A stretch of DNA of 64,000 nt from JAAYDS01 sp012729155 (GTDB taxonomy: Bacteria; Chloroflexota; Anaerolineae; UBA1429): the NCBI GenBank assembly GCA_036774405.1, contig DAIPBO010000020.1:3408-67407 (forward strand), in the 5' to 3' direction. Both the position numbers and the translations under genes were made by a program. The notes beneath the pieces are model-generated. The model made no database searches. It worked only from the letters and a program-made list of their open reading frames with translations, and was not told the origin of the DNA. Shown in pieces: positions 1 to 12,583 of this stretch (within the stretch, counting starts at the first letter, position 1; every line of letters starts with the position of its first letter).

Positions 1-22
1 ATCTCTTGACTCACAGCGACGC

Positions 23-51
23 ATTTTAGCATGGAGCACCAGCGCTGTCAA
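23..51 (-). promoter_or_regulatory. Strong sigma-A promoter downstream of rpoB
   Basis: On the minus strand a TTGACA -35 box (46-51) and a TAAAAT -10 box (23-28) are separated by exactly 17 bp. It lies beyond the rpoB stop and the hairpin at 93-126 and points out of the window. It should drive the next minus-strand gene. That gene is expected to be rpoC from the usual rpoB-rpoC order, but it is not visible here. Confidence 0.7.
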
Positions 52-92
52 ACACTGCTCTGGCACCGCAGTCCCTTCCCGTTGATGACAGA

Positions 93-126
93 AACGGGCG
101 CCTCGCAGGTGGGCAAGGCGCCCGTT
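93..126 (-). terminator. Hairpin after rpoB (terminator or attenuator)
   Basis: A perfect 11-bp inverted repeat (arms 93-103 and 116-126, 12-nt loop, core ACGGGCGCCT) starts 16 nt past the rpoB stop codon. On the minus strand it is followed only by TTTCTGT, so the U-tract is poor. A strong promoter follows at 23-51, which fits a terminator or attenuator between two transcription units. Confidence 0.55.
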
Positions 127-141
127 CCAGATCAGTCTACA

Positions 142-4068
<3,927 letters not shown>

Positions 4069-4166
4069 AAGCTCTGCGTCTCCTTATAGAGGCCTTACAG
4101 CCCGTTATCACCGCAGAAAGTTGGATGGCCGATTGCAGAGAGGGTTCAGCAAGGCTACACCCGCGG

Positions 4167-4207
4167 CCCAGACGTCATGGGCCATACGCCCGGCCGCTCC
4201 GTCTGGG
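4167..4207 (-). promoter_or_regulatory. Two-tier hairpin in rpoB 5' leader
   Basis: Within the predicted rpoB leader an outer perfect 8-bp stem (CCCAGACG 4167-4174 with CGTCTGGG 4200-4207) encloses a smaller GGGC/GCCC stem (4179-4182 and 4188-4191). The position between promoter and start codon suggests a role in leader folding or expression control. No known leader class is recognised. Confidence 0.4.
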
Positions 4208-4254
4208 TTCATCTGGGCACAATGGGGCAAATTACCATTCGACATTGGCTCTTG

Positions 4255-4282
4255 ATTATATCACGAGTCAATGCCTCGTCAA
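4255..4282 (-). promoter_or_regulatory. rpoB promoter
   Basis: Minus-strand TTGACG (4277-4282), a 16-bp spacer and a perfect TATAAT (4255-4260). Transcription would start near 4248, giving a leader of about 180 nt before the rpoB ATG. The -10 box sits about 45 bp past the nrdR stop. Confidence 0.75.
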
Positions 4283-4304
4283 ATCTGCATTACGGCATGG
4301 GCGT

Positions 4305-4763
4305 CTAGGGTTCGTCTCTGCGCTCCAACAGGTCATCGACGACATGCTTGAGAGTCTCTAGATCAGGGAACGACCGGTACACCGAGGCAAAGCGTACGTA
4401 GGCCAAGTGGTCGATCTCGCGCAACCGCTCGATGACCATCTCACCGATCGTCCTGCTGGGCACCTCAGGCCTGCCCAGGCGATAGAGGTTGGCTTCGATA
4501 TCGCTTACCAGCTCATCGATGGCCTGCGTAGGCACGGGTAGTTTGGTGCAGGCCAGGCGGATGCCCTCAAAGAGCTTCTGGCGGTCAAAGGGCTCTCGAC
4601 GGCCATCGCGCTTGACCACCATCAGATTGGTCTTGGCGATGTGCTCGTACGTTGTAAAGCGCTCCAAACACTTGAGGCACTCGCGGCGGCGGCGGATGGC
4701 ATCGCCCACCTCGCGCGTATCGACCACGCGCGAGGTGTCGTTACCACAGAACGGGCAGTTCAT
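4305..4763 (-). CDS. nrdR: Transcriptional repressor NrdR
   Basis: The 152-residue protein opens with the NrdR zinc ribbon (MNCPFCGNDTS, then a second pair in CLKCLERF) and continues with an ATP-cone domain (about residues 46-136). This is the standard size and architecture of the ATP/dATP-sensing repressor of ribonucleotide reductase genes. It begins 10 nt after ftsZ and is likely the last gene of the division cluster, linking dNTP supply control to division gene transcription. No RNR gene or clear NrdR box is visible in the window. Confidence 0.95.
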   Translation of the reverse strand: MNCPFCGNDTSRVVDTREVGDAIRRRRECLKCLERFTTYEHIAKTNLMVVKRDGRREPFDRQKLFEGIRLACTKLPVPTQAIDELVSDIEANLYRLGRPEVPSRTIGEMVIERLREIDHLAYVRFASVYRSFPDLETLKHVVDDLLERRDEP

Positions 4764-4773
4764 ATGTTGGGCC

Positions 4774-5856
4774 TCAGCGGCGCGGCCGAGCGCTCGGCCT
4801 GACGTCTTCGGGCGTTAGCCCCAGAGCGCCCAGGTCGAACTTGCCCTTGGCCAACTGGGAGCTGGCGCTGGTGCGTGTCGGCACCGGGCGCCCGTCGCCA
4901 CGTTCGCTAAAGGCCGTGGCAATCAGGATCAGCTCCATATTGCCATCCATCTCGTCCTGAGTCGCTGCGCCCCAGATCACGTTCGCCTCACCGTCCATAC
5001 GCTCGTGGATGACGTTCGCCGCCTCGGTCACCTCGTGGAGCGACATGTCGGCGCCACCCTTGATGTGCATCAGCACGCGGCTAGCGCCGTCGATGCTGGC
5101 TTCGAGCAGCGGGTTATCGATGGCCGACATGGCTGCATCGATGGCGCGTGTCTCGCCGCTTCCCCTGCCAATGGCCATCAGGGCGCGGCCGCCGCCCCGC
5201 ATGATGGCGCTCACATCGTTAAAGTCAACGTTGATGATGCCAGCGCCCGTCACCAGGCGCGTCACACCCTCGACGCCCTGATGCAGCACCTCGTCTGCCT
5301 TCGAAAAGGCATCTTTGAAGCCCACGTTGCGCGGCAAGATCTCGAGCAATCTCTGATTGGGCACCACAATGTGTGTGTCGCTCTTCTGCGCCAGATGCTG
5401 TAGCCCCTCGCGAGCCAGGGTCATCTTACGGGCACCCTCAAAACCAAAGGGCGTCGTGACGATGGCGACCGTTAACGCTCCAAGTTCCATAGCTGCAGCG
5501 GCCACCACTGGCGCCGCGCCTGTGCCAGTGCCTCCGCCCATGCCCGCGGTGATGAACACCATCTCAGCGCCCTTGAGGGCGTCCTTGATCTGCTCATATG
5601 ACTCCTCACCGGCCTTTTGGCCCAGGCCAGGATCGCCGCCGGCGCCTCGACCGTTGGTCACGCTGGGGCCCAGAGGCAGTTTGTTGGCCGCGAGCGACTG
5701 CTCCAGCGTCTGTACATCGGTGTTCATGGCCAGCAGCTCGACGCCCTCAAGCCCGCTCTGCACCATGCGATCAACCGCATTGCAGCCACCACCGCCGACG
5801 CCTACCACCTTGATGCTGACACGATGGTCTGTGTTCAATCTGGTTAGCTTATCCAT
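4774..5856 (-). CDS. ftsZ: Cell division GTPase FtsZ
   Basis: A tubulin-like GTPase of 360 residues that polymerises into the cytokinetic ring. The N-terminal GVGGGGCNAVDRM and the tubulin signature GGGTGTG (about residues 107-113) are intact, as is the NVDFNDV loop that completes the active site of the next subunit. The ATG at 5856 is chosen because AAGGAGG lies 5 nt upstream; a GTG one codon earlier is possible but too close to it. The C-terminal linker is short and basic, and the usual conserved FtsZ tail peptide for FtsA binding is not obvious. It follows ftsA by 24 nt. Confidence 0.97.
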   Translation of the reverse strand: MDKLTRLNTDHRVSIKVVGVGGGGCNAVDRMVQSGLEGVELLAMNTDVQTLEQSLAANKLPLGPSVTNGRGAGGDPGLGQKAGEESYEQIKDALKGAEMVFITAGMGGGTGTGAAPVVAAAAMELGALTVAIVTTPFGFEGARKMTLAREGLQHLAQKSDTHIVVPNQRLLEILPRNVGFKDAFSKADEVLHQGVEGVTRLVTGAGIINVDFNDVSAIMRGGGRALMAIGRGSGETRAIDAAMSAIDNPLLEASIDGASRVLMHIKGGADMSLHEVTEAANVIHERMDGEANVIWGAATQDEMDGNMELILIATAFSERGDGRPVPTRTSASSQLAKGKFDLGALGLTPEDVRPSARPRR

Positions 5857-5880
5857 CACCGCCTCCTTGTCTTCGCCGCC

Positions 5881-7122
5881 CTATGGCGCCAGCCGGTTCA
5901 GCGCACTGCGTAACCACCACCAAAAACCACCATCTGGCCCAGCCTCGCCCTCTGGCGTCACCGTAGGCTCGGCCAGAGCTTTCTTTCGGCCCCACTCTAG
6001 CAGGCCCACCGCTGTGGCAAACTTGGGATTGGTCAGCGACTCGAAACGCCCCGCCATACTCTGCGGCGAGCCAAGTCGCACGGGCATCCCAAAGACACGT
6101 TCAGCTACCGTGCGTATGCCGCTCAGATCAGAGCAGCCGCCCGTCAGCACGATGCCCGCCGCCAGGTAGTCTGCCACGCCCACATCATGCACGTGCTTGT
6201 GCACCATCTCAAACATCTCGGTGACCCGCTCTTCGACCAGCTGACAGAGCTGCCGCCTCGAAAAGCGCTGGTGTCCCTCTCCGCCAAAGACAGGCATCTC
6301 CAGCATATCGCTCTCGGGCACCTCTGAAGCCACAGCATGCCCATAGCGCACCTTGGCATCCTCGGCCGCCGGGAAGGGCACATGCAGCGCCCATCCGATA
6401 TCATTCGAGATGTGATTGCCCCCCACCGGAAAGACCTTCGTCTCCCAAAAGCCGCCGCCAAAGACGATAGCAAGGTCAGTGGTGCCCCCGCCAATGTCGA
6501 TCAACGCCACACCTTGCCTGCGCTCATCATCGGTCAGCACCGCCTCACACGAGGCCAGCGGCTGAAGCACGATTTCGGCCGTCTGCACATTGTTATCCTC
6601 AACACAGCGCACAATGTTCTGGATGGCCGTGCGCGAGCCAGTGATGACATGCGCCTCGACCTCGAGCCGGTACCCGATCATCCCCAGCGGATTCTTGATA
6701 TTGCGCTGCTCGTCGATCGTGTACTCGCGCGGGATCGAGTGCAGAATCTGCCGGTTGTGCGACAGCGGAATGGCACGGGCATTTTCAAGAGCGCGATCGA
6801 GATCATCGCGAATGATCGGCCGGTCGCCACGCCCGATGGCCGCAACACCATCGCAATTCTGCGAGCCAATATGGGCGCCGCCTACGCTCACATAGGCGTT
6901 GCGGATCGTATAGCCCGAGGGGCGCTCTGCCTTGCGGATCGCCTCACGGATGGACTCGCTCGCTTGCTCGATATCAGTGATTACGCCTTTGCTCAGACCA
7001 TTGGCGGGCATGATGCCCGTCCCCAGAATCTGGATCGGCCGCCCCTGCGTGACCCTGCCGACTAGAACGCATATCTTGGTTGTTCCGATATCTATGGCGG
7101 CAATGATACGGTCTGATGCCAC
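5881..7122 (-). CDS. ftsA: Cell division protein FtsA
   Basis: An actin-like ATPase of 413 residues that tethers FtsZ to the membrane. The phosphate-1 motif AAIDIGTTKICVLVG is at the N-terminus and the phosphate-2 motif DIGGGTTDLAIV lies near residue 210. The SHS2/1C domain lies between them. The C-terminus ends in an amphipathic stretch (WWWLRSALNRL) expected to be the membrane-targeting sequence. The start is a GTG with GGGGGAGG 5 nt upstream. It sits between ftsQ (12-nt gap) and ftsZ. Confidence 0.96.
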   Translation of the reverse strand: MASDRIIAAIDIGTTKICVLVGRVTQGRPIQILGTGIMPANGLSKGVITDIEQASESIREAIRKAERPSGYTIRNAYVSVGGAHIGSQNCDGVAAIGRGDRPIIRDDLDRALENARAIPLSHNRQILHSIPREYTIDEQRNIKNPLGMIGYRLEVEAHVITGSRTAIQNIVRCVEDNNVQTAEIVLQPLASCEAVLTDDERRQGVALIDIGGGTTDLAIVFGGGFWETKVFPVGGNHISNDIGWALHVPFPAAEDAKVRYGHAVASEVPESDMLEMPVFGGEGHQRFSRRQLCQLVEERVTEMFEMVHKHVHDVGVADYLAAGIVLTGGCSDLSGIRTVAERVFGMPVRLGSPQSMAGRFESLTNPKFATAVGLLEWGRKKALAEPTVTPEGEAGPDGGFWWWLRSALNRLAP

Positions 7123-7134
7123 GTTGGCCTCCCC

Positions 7135-7932
7135 CTACAGCCCACCCACGACAGGTCGCGATGTGCTGCGCAAGTCTATGTATGTGATGTTCAAAGCACG
7201 TCTCTCCGCCTCGGCGATCACGTCAGCCGCCAACTCGAGTTTGGTGGCTACGTCGCCGCCAGCGCCGAGATAGACAGGCATGCCCTCCGCTCCCATGCGC
7301 ACCAGCAGGCCGTAGCCTGCAAGATACTCGAGCCGATAGACGCCCGCCAGCGCCAGGCTTGCCTCATAGGCGTACAGCCATGGCACTCCCACCAGATAGC
7401 CATCTCGCGGCTCGAGCCGCGAACCGCTGTTCACCAACCGAGGGGCATCGCTCACTGCAGCAGCAGGCCCCAGCACACGCCCCTCAAGCGACACCCACCA
7501 CGCTTCGCCGCCCTGCTCCCACACCAGCACCTCGGCGATCTCAGAGACACTCACCCGACAGGTGGCCGGCAACCGACAGCGCACGCGCGCGCCCTCGAGA
7601 CAGGCGTATTGATCAAGCAGTGCGCGCTCAATCGTGCTCTCGTTCACCCCAAAAACGCTATCACCGAGCAAGCCAACGCTCTCGCGGACTTGATCGGGCG
7701 CCAGCATCCGCGTCCCGGTAACCTCTACAACCTTCACTTGAAAGCGTTCGGTGGCCAGCAGGTGTCTCACCATCACCATGCCCAGCACAAGCAACAGCAA
7801 CCCTGGCAGACGGTGTGCCACCGCGCCGATACGGCCAGGCACCGACTCGAACTGCTCGAGCGGCGCTTCGCTGGCCTGGTATCCCAGCCGGCTTTGCGAC
7901 CGCAAGGCTCTGTTTCTGTTCGAGCTCTTCAT
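7135..7932 (-). CDS. ftsQ: Cell division protein FtsQ/DivIB
   Basis: A 265-residue bitopic membrane protein. It has a basic cytoplasmic N-terminus, one hydrophobic helix (about residues 42-58), then a POTRA-type segment starting with FQVKVVEVTGTRML and a beta domain. FtsQ organises the FtsQLB subcomplex of the divisome. Similarity is mainly in architecture and gene position between ddl and ftsA, as usual for this fast-evolving family. Two cysteines (in YACLEGARVRC) in the extracytoplasmic part could form a disulfide. Confidence 0.9.
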   Translation of the reverse strand: MKSSNRNRALRSQSRLGYQASEAPLEQFESVPGRIGAVAHRLPGLLLLVLGMVMVRHLLATERFQVKVVEVTGTRMLAPDQVRESVGLLGDSVFGVNESTIERALLDQYACLEGARVRCRLPATCRVSVSEIAEVLVWEQGGEAWWVSLEGRVLGPAAAVSDAPRLVNSGSRLEPRDGYLVGVPWLYAYEASLALAGVYRLEYLAGYGLLVRMGAEGMPVYLGAGGDVATKLELAADVIAEAERRALNITYIDLRSTSRPVVGGL

Positions 7933-7950
7933 TCGCTGCCCTTTGCACCT

Positions 7951-9048
7951 TTAATGATCGTAGCCGTAATCGGTCTCTGTTGCCAAACGCTCGCGATGTC
8001 GCTCCACCGCTAACTCGATCAGACGGTTCAAGAGCCGCGGGTAGGATAGGCCGCTCGCTTCCCACAACTTGGGGTACATGCTGATCCGTGTGAAACCTGG
8101 GATGGTGTTCAGCTCGTTGACATATACCGCACTGGTCTCACGGTCGACGAAAAAGTCCACCCTCGCCATGCCCGCGCAGTCGATCGCCACAAACGCCCGC
8201 ACAGCCATCTCGCGAATATGCGCCGTCAACGCGGCGTCAAGCGCCGCGGGTATGCACAGCGTCGAGTTATCATCGATATACTTGGCACGATAGTCATAGA
8301 ACTCGTTTCCAGGCAGCACCTCGCCGAGCACTGAAGCGCAGGGCTCATCGTTGCCCAACACACTACACTCGATCTCACGGGCGTTTACAGCCGTCTCGAC
8401 GAGCAGCTTGCGGCCAAAGCGCGCCGCCAGGTCGAGTCCGGCGGCCAGCTCAGCCTCGCTATGCGCCTTGGAGCACCCCACCGAGCTGCCCCCACAAGAG
8501 GGCTTGACAAACAGCGGCAGCGCAAGCTGGTCCAACACCCCGTGCAGCACTGCCTCGCGCTCGCGCTGCCAGCGGCTGCGTAGCACCACCTGATAGGGAA
8601 CCACCGGCAGGCCGTTGGCCTCGAGCACATTCTTCTGGGTGACTTTGTCGAGCCCCAGAGCGGACCCGAGCACACCTGCGCCCACATAAGGCAGCCCGGC
8701 CAGCTCGAGCAACCCTTGCACGGTGCCGTCTTCGCCGTAGGTGCCGTGCATCACTGGAAAGACCACATCTACCTGCGGAAAGGGATGCTCGCTGATGCCA
8801 GGCACAAGCTCACGCCGTCCCTGCGTAGCCAGCGACACCTGCGCCGCATCACGAACCTCAGTCTTCTCGCCTTCGAGCAGTTCGAGTGCGTCGTCCGCGG
8901 CGATCCAGCGACCTTGCTTGGTCACACCCACCACCACGACCTCATACTTGTCGCGGTCCAGCGCGGCCAGAACCGATCGGGCGCTCTGCAGAGAAACCTC
9001 ATGCTCGCCACTCTTGCCACCAGCGATAATGGCCACCCGTGGCTTCAC
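7951..9048 (-). CDS. ddl: D-alanine--D-alanine ligase
   Basis: An ATP-grasp enzyme making D-Ala-D-Ala for the peptidoglycan stem peptide. Visible signatures are AIIAGGKSGEHEVSLQSA at the N-terminus, the HGTYGEDGTVQGLLE loop, and the metal-binding NELNTIPGFT near the C-terminus. The reading frame is open further upstream inside murB, but homology begins at the GTG at 9048, giving 365 residues, the family's usual length. That GTG overlaps the murB stop as GTGA, and AGGTGG precedes it, so translation is probably coupled to murB. Confidence 0.95.
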   Translation of the reverse strand: MKPRVAIIAGGKSGEHEVSLQSARSVLAALDRDKYEVVVVGVTKQGRWIAADDALELLEGEKTEVRDAAQVSLATQGRRELVPGISEHPFPQVDVVFPVMHGTYGEDGTVQGLLELAGLPYVGAGVLGSALGLDKVTQKNVLEANGLPVVPYQVVLRSRWQREREAVLHGVLDQLALPLFVKPSCGGSSVGCSKAHSEAELAAGLDLAARFGRKLLVETAVNAREIECSVLGNDEPCASVLGEVLPGNEFYDYRAKYIDDNSTLCIPAALDAALTAHIREMAVRAFVAIDCAGMARVDFFVDRETSAVYVNELNTIPGFTRISMYPKLWEASGLSYPRLLNRLIELAVERHRERLATETDYGYDH

Positions 9049-10004
9049 AGGCCCACCTCTGTGCAACTTGTTTGCCAATGCCAGTCTCCCACAAACTCGA
9101 TCTCTGGGTCTAGATGGTGTGCATAGAGCAGCCACACGCGCCGCTGCAGCCGCTCGATCAGACAACGCATATCCCGCGCCGTTGCGCCCCCTGTATTCAT
9201 CAGGAAATTGGCATGCACCGGTGAGACCTGAGCGCCACCCACCGTCATCCCCTTGAGGCCCGCTCTGTCGATGAGGTACCCAGCCGGGTAGTGCGCGGTG
9301 CGCTTGAAAACACTGCCCGCGCAGCGGCCGCGCGGCGTGCTGGCCTCGCGTCGAGCATCATAGCTTGCGGCCTCGGCCGCCAAAGCGCCGGCATCGCCCC
9401 TCTCGAGCTGCATCGCAGTCTCAAGCACCAGCGAGCGCCCATCGCGCGCGTGCTCGCGCTTGAGAGCGCTGGTACGATAGCCATAGCCCAGCGCCTCGAC
9501 CGGCACTTGTGCGATACTGCCATCGCTGCGCAACACCCGCGCCCAGCACACAATGCCGGCCATCGAGCCACCATAGGCGCCGGCATTGCCCACCGTGGCG
9601 CCGCCAAGAGTGCCCGGTATGCCAACTGCCCACTGCAGCCCGCCCCAACCCTCGTCTACGGCCCAACGAGCCAGCTCACAGAGCATCACGCCTGAGGCAG
9701 CCACCAGCAGGCCATTCTGGTCAATCTCGAAGCCTTGCGTTGCATTGATGATCACCAACCCACGAATGCCTTCATCGGCCACCAGTACATTGCTGCCAGA
9801 GCCCAACACCATCCAATTCACACGCGTCGCGTTGGCGAACTGCACCGCCTGCGCGAGATCGGTGACGCTCTCGACCACCACCAGCAGGTCGGCAGGCCCA
9901 CCGATGCCAAACGAGGTGTAGGGCGCCAGCGGCGCAGCACGCTGTACCGCCAAATGCGGCGAATCCGTTTCCAGCCGCTTCACAAACTGCTCTTGTGCGC
10001 TCAC
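9045..10004 (-). CDS. murB: UDP-N-acetylenolpyruvoylglucosamine reductase
   Basis: An FAD-dependent reductase of 319 residues that converts UDP-GlcNAc-enolpyruvate to UDP-MurNAc. The FAD-binding region shows TSFGIGGPADLLV and VLGSGSNVLVADEGIRGL. The catalytic segment GRCAGSVFKRT carries the Ser/Cys-type motif, and the C-terminal NxGGA-like motif is MNTGGATA. The GTG start at 10004 overlaps the murC stop as GTGA, and the 3' end overlaps ddl in the same way. Confidence 0.95.
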   Translation of the reverse strand: MSAQEQFVKRLETDSPHLAVQRAAPLAPYTSFGIGGPADLLVVVESVTDLAQAVQFANATRVNWMVLGSGSNVLVADEGIRGLVIINATQGFEIDQNGLLVAASGVMLCELARWAVDEGWGGLQWAVGIPGTLGGATVGNAGAYGGSMAGIVCWARVLRSDGSIAQVPVEALGYGYRTSALKREHARDGRSLVLETAMQLERGDAGALAAEAASYDARREASTPRGRCAGSVFKRTAHYPAGYLIDRAGLKGMTVGGAQVSPVHANFLMNTGGATARDMRCLIERLQRRVWLLYAHHLDPEIEFVGDWHWQTSCTEVGL

Positions 10005-11401
10005 CGTTGCTCGCCCTCTGCCAGACGCGCCAGCAGGCGCTCGCCGACCAGATAGCCATCGCCAGCGCCCAGCGTCAGCACCAGATCGCCCGGCTGCACG
10101 TTAGAGAGTAGCCAGGCTTCGGCTGCCTCGAGATCGGGCACATGGCTGGCGCCGTGGTGAGCCATCGCCGCCACGAGCTCGGCCGCGCCAACGGTCGGCA
10201 CCTCTTTGGCGCGCGCACGGTAGACATCGAGCACCAGCACCAGGTCCGCAACGCCAAAGCTGGCGGCGTACTCGTCAAAGAGCGCCTGCGTGCGACTGTA
10301 GGTATGCGGCTGAAAAAGCGCGATCAGCCGACGACCCGGATAGCGTTCGCGCATGGCCGCAATAGTGGCGCGCAGCTGCGTGGGGTGGTGCGCATAGTCA
10401 TCGATGACCAGCACCCCGCCTGCTTGCCCCTTGAACTCGCTGCGGCGCTGCACACCACGGTAGCTGCCCAACTGTGCTGCAGCGTGCTCGAGCGGCACGC
10501 CCACGGCTCGAGCCACCAGCAGCGCCGCGCTCGCGTTGAGTACATTGTGCCGCCCCGAAAGCGGCAGACTGCAGGCCACCTTCTCGCCATCGACGGTCAG
10601 CACGAATGTGAGCCCTTCTTGCCCAAGGGCAACGGCATCGCTCACCACCGCGTGGTTCGCCTGGTTCTCACCATACAGCACCACCGGCACGTCTATAGCC
10701 GAAACGGCCAGGCGCACCTGCGGATCATCGCCGCAGGCCACCAATAGCCCGCCTGGCTGCACCTGCTGCGCAAAGGCAACAAAGGCTGCTCGCACGTCGT
10801 CCAGGTCGCTAAAGCAGTCGGGATGATCCATCTCGATGTTTGTGATCACTGCCACCCAGGGCTCCAGCCCCAGGAACATACGCTCGTATTCATCGGCCTC
10901 GATTACAAAACAGTCGCCGCCGCCAGCCTCGGCATTGTGCCCGGTGTTGGCCAACACACCGCCTACGATGTAAGACGGCTCCAGACCAACGCTCTGCAGA
11001 ATATGCGTCGTCATGGCAGCGGTGGTCGTCTTGCCGTGCGTCCCAGCTACCGCCAACGTACGATGCCCTGCCAACAAAGCCTGGATGAACCCCCGCCTCT
11101 CGAGCACCGGGATGCCCCGCTCGCGCGCTGCCCGCACCTCTACATTGTGCCAGGGGATCGCTGACGAGACCATCACCAAATCAGCATCTCCAACCTGTTC
11201 GGCCCGGTGACCCACATACACGCGCGCCCCCAGTGCCTCGAGCTCGCGCGTGAGCGCGCTCGCCTGCAGATCGGAACCGGTGACCACATGCCCGCGCTGA
11301 CACAGCACCCGCGCAATAGGCGACATGCCGCTGCCCCCAATGCCCACCAGGTGCAGGCGGCGAGGCAATGTATCAATGCGCACAGGAGATGGTGACGCCA
11401 T
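10001..11401 (-). CDS. murC: UDP-N-acetylmuramate--L-alanine ligase
   Basis: A Mur ligase of 466 residues that adds L-Ala to UDP-MurNAc. The N-terminal Rossmann domain begins HLVGIGGSGMSPIA, the P-loop GTHGKTTT is at residues 120-127, and the C-terminal domain has DDYAHHPTQLRATI and FQPHTYSRT, typical of MurC. Upstream in-frame codons lie within the CvpA-like gene. The ATG at 11401 shares one base with that gene's stop (TGATG), which supports this start. Confidence 0.96.
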   Translation of the reverse strand: MASPSPVRIDTLPRRLHLVGIGGSGMSPIARVLCQRGHVVTGSDLQASALTRELEALGARVYVGHRAEQVGDADLVMVSSAIPWHNVEVRAARERGIPVLERRGFIQALLAGHRTLAVAGTHGKTTTAAMTTHILQSVGLEPSYIVGGVLANTGHNAEAGGGDCFVIEADEYERMFLGLEPWVAVITNIEMDHPDCFSDLDDVRAAFVAFAQQVQPGGLLVACGDDPQVRLAVSAIDVPVVLYGENQANHAVVSDAVALGQEGLTFVLTVDGEKVACSLPLSGRHNVLNASAALLVARAVGVPLEHAAAQLGSYRGVQRRSEFKGQAGGVLVIDDYAHHPTQLRATIAAMRERYPGRRLIALFQPHTYSRTQALFDEYAASFGVADLVLVLDVYRARAKEVPTVGAAELVAAMAHHGASHVPDLEAAEAWLLSNVQPGDLVLTLGAGDGYLVGERLLARLAEGEQR

Positions 11402-11961
11402 CAGCGTATCACCCGAAAGGCCAACAGCACGATGCTGAGGTAAAGCAGCATGCTCTGCCCCAGCAGCACATCTTGCCCCAGAAACGCACTGGGAAGCATG
11501 GGCACAAGTTTGCCGGCCAAAGGCGACAGCCTGTCGGCCGAAAAGCCCAACCATGAGATGGGGTAGCCAAAGCGATCCATAAAGTGCCACAGCGACCCAG
11601 CGATGAGGTAGCCATTGACCAGGCCAAGCACCAGCCCCAGCATCAGGCCAAAAGTACCTGGAGGGTTATTGCCGGCAAACGAGAGCGTCTCGCCCTGGTA
11701 AGAGATAAAGGCGGCCACCATGATGACGCCCAAGTAGAGCCAGCAGGTGTAGAGCGCCACCGAGCCCGCATCGGTCTTGAGGCCAAACAGCGCGATTAGC
11801 CGCTCCATGCCTCGCGTCACTGTGCCATCAACCAGGCTCAAGAAGAACAGCGCGAACACCATCACCATGGTGACGCCCAGCTCTCGCAAAAAGCCCCGCA
11901 CTAGGCCCACCAGGCCAAACATCACCACCAGCGCACCGAAAAACACCTCTATCGGAGCCAT
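11401..11961 (-). CDS. CvpA-family membrane protein (copy 1)
   Basis: A 186-residue integral membrane protein with four predicted hydrophobic segments (about residues 5-20, 30-45, 70-90 and 103-125). The opening segment followed by GLVRGFLRELGV matches the CvpA (colicin V production) family start. The family function is not settled; CvpA has been linked to envelope processes. It is read between copy 2 and murC, ten bases after copy 2 and overlapping the murC start by one base. AGGAGG precedes its ATG. Its place inside a murein operon suggests an envelope role, which is inference. Confidence 0.7.
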   Translation of the reverse strand: MAPIEVFFGALVVMFGLVGLVRGFLRELGVTMVMVFALFFLSLVDGTVTRGMERLIALFGLKTDAGSVALYTCWLYLGVIMVAAFISYQGETLSFAGNNPPGTFGLMLGLVLGLVNGYLIAGSLWHFMDRFGYPISWLGFSADRLSPLAGKLVPMLPSAFLGQDVLLGQSMLLYLSIVLLAFRVIR

Positions 11962-11971
11962 CGCGCCCTCC

Positions 11972-12583
11972 TCACGATGAGCGCCTGCGCGAGGCGCCGT
12001 ACAGCCCGAGGGCGATCAACGCCAGCACCAGTGCCACGATGATCTTGCCGACGGTTTGACCGCTCATTACCGTCTCTCGCATCGCCCCACTCGAAAGCTC
12101 GATGGTGGCCTTGGTGGCAACCAGAGCATAGCGGAACAGGTAGCTGGCGATGATAAAGCCGTTGACGGCCCCAAGCACCAGCCCCAATATCCGCGACAGC
12201 GAGTTGCCCCCATCTGCCGCTGCGCGAGACCCAGCAATGTAAGACACTGCCACCAGCAAGGCAAATAGCAGCGTCGCCAGGTTGCGGCGATGGGCCTCAC
12301 TGCTGACCAGCATGGGCAGGTTCTTGACCTCTCCCCACACGACGGTGGGATCGTCTGCCAACAGCCCCCCGCGCACAACGAACCGCCCCATACGGTGCAG
12401 CTTGTTAACGATGGGCACAATAGCATCCGATAGCTGCGTCAACAATACAAACGCGATGGCGATGCCCACCAGTGTGACCAGTTCACGGTTGGCACCGCGC
12501 CTGAACCCAAGCACCCCAAACACGCCCAAGATGAGGGCCATCAACACCACCTGATCGATGGTCACGGTGGCGGCACTACCCAT
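11972..12583 (-). CDS. CvpA-family membrane protein (copy 2)
   Basis: A 203-residue membrane protein with hydrophobic stretches at about residues 12-27, 36-50, 104-118, 131-150 and 178-195. The first helix is followed by GFRRGANRELVTL, the same helix-then-RG...RE pattern as copy 1. Sequence identity to copy 1 is low by eye, so this is an old duplication or two recruited paralogues. The start overlaps the end of murG by 8 nt and carries GGAGGG upstream. Copy 2 has a longer extramembrane loop (about residues 52-95). Confidence 0.65.
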   Translation of the reverse strand: MGSAATVTIDQVVLMALILGVFGVLGFRRGANRELVTLVGIAIAFVLLTQLSDAIVPIVNKLHRMGRFVVRGGLLADDPTVVWGEVKNLPMLVSSEAHRRNLATLLFALLVAVSYIAGSRAAADGGNSLSRILGLVLGAVNGFIIASYLFRYALVATKATIELSSGAMRETVMSGQTVGKIIVALVLALIALGLYGASRRRSS

